Origin: Psychroserpens sp. SPM9
Lineage (GTDB): Bacteria > Bacteroidota > Bacteroidia > Flavobacteriales > Flavobacteriaceae
NCBI RefSeq assembly: GCF_025153525.1
Contig: NZ_JANZNR010000002.1
Location: forward strand, 434,001-498,000
Direction: 5' to 3'
DNA: 64,000 bases
Part shown: one piece after another, positions 60,240 to 64,000 of the stretch
Layout of the letters: each line of letters starts with the position of its first letter
Position numbering within the stretch: the stretch's first letter is position 1
Notes under the pieces: generated by a model
Seen by the model: the letters and a program-made list of their open reading frames with translations, nothing else
Database searches by the model: none
Told to the model about the DNA's origin: nothing
Translations under genes and position numbers: made by a program

Positions 60240-61838
60240 ATGAACCCTAAGCTATTACCCCTAACGTTTGGCTTTTTGTTATGTGCTTTATTTAGCTTTG
60301 GTCAGGATTCAATCCCTAAACCAGCTGAAACCAAAAGACTTACAGAAACCGATTTTGTTAAAGGCGAATCCTACGTCGTTGACACCATCATTGATGGCAA
60401 AACCTACTTTAAAAAAGATTTAAACTTAAAGCCTGTTATTGATTCTTCTCAAGTTAGAAAACTAGAAGATCACAAACTTGCTTCAGAGTTGGATGCAAAG
60501 TGGTTAGAAGAATTATACAGCAATAATTTGTTTGATACGATTTATCAATCGGTTGCCGAATTGAAGTACGACCCCATTGATTATCCCGAATTATCTACAG
60601 ATACTTTAAAAGCGAGACTCGAACGACTTAATGCGAGAACACCTTTCAATATTGAATACAACTCATCTTTAGAAAGTGTGATAAAAGGTTATTTAAAACA
60701 CCGTCGCAACTCTATGTCGCGGCTAATGTCATTAAGTCATTATTACTTTCCGCTATTTGAAGAATCCTTAGACAACTACGATATTCCTTTAGAAGTCAAA
60801 TACCTCGCCATTGTTGAGTCGGCATTAAAACCAAGAGCACGTTCACGCGTTGGAGCGACAGGTTTATGGCAGTTCATGTTTGGAACAGGCAAAGAATACG
60901 GGCTCAATGTTAGCAGTTATGTAGATGAACGGAGTGATCCTATAAAATCAACCGAAGCGGCTAGTAAATATTTAGCGCGGTTGTATAAGATTTTTGGAGA
61001 CTGGGATTTAGCATTAGCCGCCTATAATTCGGGACCAGGAAACGTTACAAAAGCCATTAGAAGATCTGGTGGTTATGAAAATTATTGGAATATTAGACCA
61101 CATCTTCCACGTGAAACGGCAGGATATCTTCCAGCATTTTTAGCTACTATGTATATTTTTGAATATGCCGAAGAGCATGGATTTAAAGTAGAAAGACCTA
61201 ACTATCATTATGTAGAAACGGATACTATTCATGTAAAACGAATGATAAGTTTAGATCAGGTTTCAGAACTAGTTGACGTTCCAATCGAACAACTTCAGTT
61301 TTTGAATCCGTCTTACAAACTCGATATTATTCCGTTTATTAAAGGTGAAAATTACACATTGCGATTACCACGAGAAGCTATTGGTAAATTTGTAAGCAAT
61401 GAAGCACAAATTTATGCTCATATTGAAGCAGAATTAAACAAGCGTGAGAAGCCGCTTCCGCAGTTTTTTGATTCAGACAGTAAAGTACGATATCGCGTTA
61501 GGTCTGGGGATTACTTAGGAAAAATTGCCAGAAAATATGGAGTTAGGGTAAGCCAAATAAAACAATGGAATGGCTTGCGAAGTAATAATCTTAAAATTGG
61601 TCAGCGACTCACCATATACCCAAGAACACCTTCAACTTCGAGTAAAACAGTAAGCTCAAATACGCCTAAAAAAGTTATCAATACTGAAGGAAAATCAACG
61701 TATAGAGTTCAAAAAGGAGATTCTCTTTGGAGCATTTCACAAAAATTTCCTGGAGTTTCTGTTCAAAATATTAAAGAATGGAACGATATTAGCAGTAACA
61801 AACTAAAAATAGGAATGACGCTTGTTGTATCTAAATAA
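60240..61838 (+). CDS. LysM-containing lytic transglycosylase (MltD-like)
   Basis: 532 residues with a Sec signal (ending near SFGQD). An SLT domain (about 170-295) has the catalytic Glu in KYLAIVESALKPRARSRVGATGLWQFM (parts) and the AAYNSGPGNVTKAI motif. Two LysM domains follow (about 418-461 and 484-530; YRVRSGDYLGKIARKYGV and YRVQKGDSLWSISQKF). It cleaves peptidoglycan glycan strands to 1,6-anhydro ends. The DUF4837 lipoprotein gene follows 23 bases later. Confidence 0.94.
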   Translation: MNPKLLPLTFGFLLCALFSFGQDSIPKPAETKRLTETDFVKGESYVVDTIIDGKTYFKKDLNLKPVIDSSQVRKLEDHKLASELDAKWLEELYSNNLFDTIYQSVAELKYDPIDYPELSTDTLKARLERLNARTPFNIEYNSSLESVIKGYLKHRRNSMSRLMSLSHYYFPLFEESLDNYDIPLEVKYLAIVESALKPRARSRVGATGLWQFMFGTGKEYGLNVSSYVDERSDPIKSTEAASKYLARLYKIFGDWDLALAAYNSGPGNVTKAIRRSGGYENYWNIRPHLPRETAGYLPAFLATMYIFEYAEEHGFKVERPNYHYVETDTIHVKRMISLDQVSELVDVPIEQLQFLNPSYKLDIIPFIKGENYTLRLPREAIGKFVSNEAQIYAHIEAELNKREKPLPQFFDSDSKVRYRVRSGDYLGKIARKYGVRVSQIKQWNGLRSNNLKIGQRLTIYPRTPSTSSKTVSSNTPKKVINTEGKSTYRVQKGDSLWSISQKFPGVSVQNIKEWNDISSNKLKIGMTLVVSK

Positions 61839-61861
61839 GTGTGCTAAAAATTCAGAAAAAA

Positions 61862-62833
61862 ATGAAGAACATATTAAGTGTTTTAGTTGCCGTATTACTC
61901 ATTAGTTCTTGTGATGATAAAGAACAGAAACGCTATGTACCTGAATCGTCAGGTCAAATTAATAACCTTGTTGTTGTTGCCGAGAATCAGTTGTGGGAAA
62001 ATAATGTTGGAGAAGCGATTAGAGATATTCTCGCTGCACCTGTTGAAGGATTGTCAAAAGAAGAACCTCAGTTTACAATGAGTCAAATGCCAACACAGGT
62101 TTTTTCTGGTTTTGCAAGATACAACAGAACAGTATTGAAAATTGAAAAAGGGAAAGAAGCGGGTACTAAAATTGCTACAGATGCCTATGCAAGACCTCAA
62201 ACCATGGTTGTGATTACTGGACAAACTAATGACGAAATTATTGAGGAAATAAAAGCGAATGCACCAAAAATTATCAATGCATTCAAAAAAACAGAGCTTA
62301 CAGAGCGTCAAAGACGTACCAGCAAATCCTTGTTTAATGATAGTCCGCTAAAAGATAAATTAGGTGTTTCACTTAAGTTTCCAACCGCTTATAGAATTGC
62401 AAAAAATGAAGATGATTTTTTCTGGATTCGAAGAGATATCGATAGAGGTAATGTAGATATGTTGCTTTATGAGGTACCAATATCTTCTATTAGAAAAGGC
62501 GATAGTGCCGTTGTAGATGTTATTAGAGTAAGAGATTCGGTTGGTAAAATTCACATCGAAGGTGCTGTAGAAAATACGTTTATGGCTACCGAAGATAAGT
62601 TTACACCATTTATTAGTCAAGTCATCGTTGATAATAAACCAACCTATGAAACCAGAGGAATTTGGGATCTAAAAAATGCCTTTATGTCTGGTCCATTTAT
62701 TAATTATGCTATCGAAGACAAAGTAAATAACCGTTATGTCATTATTGAAGGTTATGTTTTTGCGCCTTCTATCGCTAAACGAGATTATATGTTTGAGTTA
62801 GAATCGATAATAAAATCGATTGCTATTCAATAA
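61862..62833 (+). CDS. DUF4837 lipoprotein
   Basis: About 323 residues from the ATG at 61862; a GTG at 61841 would add a short basic leader and is less likely because the lipoprotein signal (LLISSC, Cys17) begins at the later start. Family landmarks: NNLVVVAENQLWENNVGEAIRDIL (parts), LFNDSPLKDKLGVSLKFPTAYR and TRGIWDLKNAFMSGPFINY. Function unknown; it is a Bacteroidota envelope lipoprotein adjacent to a peptidoglycan enzyme. Confidence 0.9.
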   Translation: MKNILSVLVAVLLISSCDDKEQKRYVPESSGQINNLVVVAENQLWENNVGEAIRDILAAPVEGLSKEEPQFTMSQMPTQVFSGFARYNRTVLKIEKGKEAGTKIATDAYARPQTMVVITGQTNDEIIEEIKANAPKIINAFKKTELTERQRRTSKSLFNDSPLKDKLGVSLKFPTAYRIAKNEDDFFWIRRDIDRGNVDMLLYEVPISSIRKGDSAVVDVIRVRDSVGKIHIEGAVENTFMATEDKFTPFISQVIVDNKPTYETRGIWDLKNAFMSGPFINYAIEDKVNNRYVIIEGYVFAPSIAKRDYMFELESIIKSIAIQ

Positions 62834-62841
62834 TAAATACC

Positions 62842-62876
62842 AAAAAAAGAGACACTTTAAAGTGTCTCTTTTTTTT
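62842..62876. terminator. Bidirectional terminator between DUF4837 and tatA
   Basis: AAAAAAGAGACACTTT and AAAGTGTCTCTTTTTT form a near-perfect hairpin with A-run and T-run flanks, so it can serve both convergent genes. Confidence 0.88.
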
Positions 62877-62895
62877 ATGCAATAAGAATTTAAAA

Positions 62896-63087
62896 TTATT
62901 CTTTTTTATCTTTAACTACTGAACCGTCTTCTTCTTTACTAGCATCTTTAAATTCTTTGATGCCGCTTCCAAGACCTCGCATAAGTTCAGGGATTTTCTT
63001 ACCTCCAAATAAAAGCAATACAACCACAACGATTAATATTATAGAACCGTATCCTGGCATTCCTAAAAAAATTGAACTTGATATCAT
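62896..63087 (-). CDS. tatA: Twin-arginine translocase subunit TatA/E
   Basis: 63 residues. One N-terminal membrane helix ([14 protein letters not shown]), the hinge [23 protein letters not shown] (parts) and a charged tail are characteristic of TatA/E. It forms the pore-like part of the Tat export system with TatB/C, which are not in the window. It is divergent from the M23 peptidase gene. Confidence 0.95.
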   Translation of the reverse strand: MISSSIFLGMPGYGSIILIVVVVLLLFGGKKIPELMRGLGSGIKEFKDASKEEDGSVVKDKKE

Positions 63088-63106
63088 AATATTTAATTTT
63101 GAACTG

Positions 63107-63114
63107 CAAATTTA
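63107..63114 (-). promoter_or_regulatory. Putative -7 box of tatA
   Basis: TAAATTTG on the minus strand matches TAnnTTTG, 19 bases before the ATG. Confidence 0.45.
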
Positions 63115-63187
63115 AGAATTAAACTTCAAATTAAACGTTTATTATGAAACTTTAAGATTTGCAATTTAAACTTGGACTTATTTTATT

Positions 63188-63195
63188 TAATTTTG
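63188..63195 (+). promoter_or_regulatory. Putative -7 box of the M23 peptidase gene
   Basis: TAATTTTG matches TAnnTTTG and ends only seven bases before the ATG at 63203, so the mRNA may be nearly leaderless. Confidence 0.45.
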
Positions 63196-63202
63196 TACGA
63201 TA

Positions 63203-64000
63203 ATGGCAAAACAAGAAAAAGAGAAAAAATTCAGAAAGAAACTGCTTCATAAGTATCGTTTGGTGGTTTTAAACGAGGATACTTTTGAAGAACGATTTGC
63301 TATTAAATTAACGCGACTTAATGTTTTTGTCATTGCGTCATTAGGAACAATACTACTAGTCGCAGGCACTATTTTTTTAATCGCTTTTACATCTTTAAAA
63401 GAATATATACCTGGCTATTCATCGACGGCTTTAAAAAAGCAAGCCACGGTTTTGAATTATAAAACAGATTCCCTTCAACAGGTTATAAATCTTAATGAAC
63501 AATATTACGCTTCGATAAAAAAAGTACTAACGGGCGATGTTAGCTCGGTAGATTTTAACAGAGACTCCATTATTGATGCGGCGAGTATCGATCCCAATGA
63601 TTTAGATTTAGTGCCAACGAAAGAAGATTCTCTATTGCGGGAACTAGTTGATAAAGAAGATAAATACAATGTGTTTGAATCGGCAATTTCGTCCACAAAT
63701 TTTGTCCTGTTTCCACCTGTTAATGGAAAAATTTCTGAAGGCTATAATCTTAAAGAGAAACATTATGCTGTTGATATTGTAGTTGCCAAAGACACTCCCG
63801 TAAAAGCCACAGCAGATGGCACTGTGATTTTTGCCGAATGGACAGTAGAAACGGGTTATGTTGTAATTATTGAACACAGTTACGAACTGATCTCTGTTTA
63901 TAAGCACAATGCCTCCATTACCAAGCAGCAAGGCGATTTAGTGAAGTCTGGAGAAGTCATTGCCATGGCTGGAAATACAGGCGAATTGACCACTGGACCA
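63203..64000 (+). CDS. M23 family metallopeptidase, truncated by the window end
   Basis: The first 266 codons run open to the end of the window. The protein starts MAKQEKEKKFRKKLLHKYR, then has one membrane helix (FVIASLGTILLVAGTIFLIAF in parts), a coiled coil and the start of the lysostaphin-like domain: HYAVDIVV (the His...Asp metal pair), ADGTVIFAEWTVETGYVVIIEH (parts), VYKHN and VKSGEVIAMAGNTGELTTGP (parts). The last zinc His lies beyond the window. It is probably a membrane-anchored murein endopeptidase and lies divergent from tatA. Confidence 0.9.
   Translation, partial: MAKQEKEKKFRKKLLHKYRLVVLNEDTFEERFAIKLTRLNVFVIASLGTILLVAGTIFLIAFTSLKEYIPGYSSTALKKQATVLNYKTDSLQQVINLNEQYYASIKKVLTGDVSSVDFNRDSIIDAASIDPNDLDLVPTKEDSLLRELVDKEDKYNVFESAISSTNFVLFPPVNGKISEGYNLKEKHYAVDIVVAKDTPVKATADGTVIFAEWTVETGYVVIIEHSYELISVYKHNASITKQQGDLVKSGEVIAMAGNTGELTTGP

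Overview
The window is AT-rich and reads as a chromosomal segment of a marine-type flavobacterium (Bacteroidota, Flavobacteriaceae); I cannot fix the genus. The evidence is the -7 promoter boxes of the form TAnnTTTG used by the Bacteroidota primary sigma factor, the near absence of Shine-Dalgarno sequences, and many lineage-typical families: TonB receptors with CarboxypepD_reg-like domains, DUF4249, DUF4837, DUF4175, LytTR regulators, GIN-domain (DUF2807) proteins and Skp-like lipoproteins. No prophage, insertion sequence, plasmid gene, CRISPR array or rRNA operon is visible.

Layout. 1-6.3 kb: the end of an unidentified gene, dusB, then a likely operon of an Lgt-like membrane enzyme, a tetraether-synthase-like radical SAM protein and two paralogous small membrane proteins; after that an M28 peptidase and a PD40/TolB-like lipoprotein. 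6.3-15.5 kb: an OMP_b-brl receptor, lepA, a membrane-anchored TPR-LytTR regulator and a tandem family of three related but otherwise unrecognised envelope proteins. 15.6-19.7 kb: a DUF202, SLC13 and CPA antiporter transporter operon. 19.9-28.6 kb: MBL hydrolase, S8 and M1 peptidases; an EndoV-like protein; an S24-type regulator with rnpA and a CtpA-type protease; a double-OmpA protein. 28.6-30.4 kb: GNAT, CDF transporter and rpiB. 30.4-31.26 kb: an 845-bp gene-free AT-rich gap with DnaA-box-like sites, then a structured leader in front of rnr.

33.6-45.1 kb: YbjQ, GIN, LysE and GIY-YIG-like genes, tRNA-Cys, folB, glnS with a C-terminal extension, DUF1761, a FemAB/GNAT-like protein, an SPFH protein, a barrel protein, gltX and an AlkB-like hydroxylase. 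45.2-52.5 kb: DUF4175, ybeY, mnmG, a small membrane protein and a methyltransferase, with two parS-like palindromes flanking mnmG and its partner gene. 52.7-57.6 kb: a Skp-like lipoprotein and a LytTR/TonB receptor/DUF4249 module with three 21-bp-spaced direct repeats in the control region. 57.6-64 kb: holB, pgk, a LysM lytic transglycosylase, DUF4837, tatA and a truncated M23 peptidase.

How it fits together. The core genes (lepA, rnr, glnS, gltX, mnmG, ybeY, rnpA, pgk, holB, tatA, folB) together with two parS-like sites and a DnaA-box-like gap suggest an origin-proximal region. The parS sites are the firmest part of that argument; the origin itself is a hypothesis. The best candidates for an undescribed system are the Lgt-like/Tes-like lipid-chemistry locus at 1.1-3.9 kb and the three-paralogue envelope cluster next to a one-component LytTR regulator at 10.8-15.5 kb.
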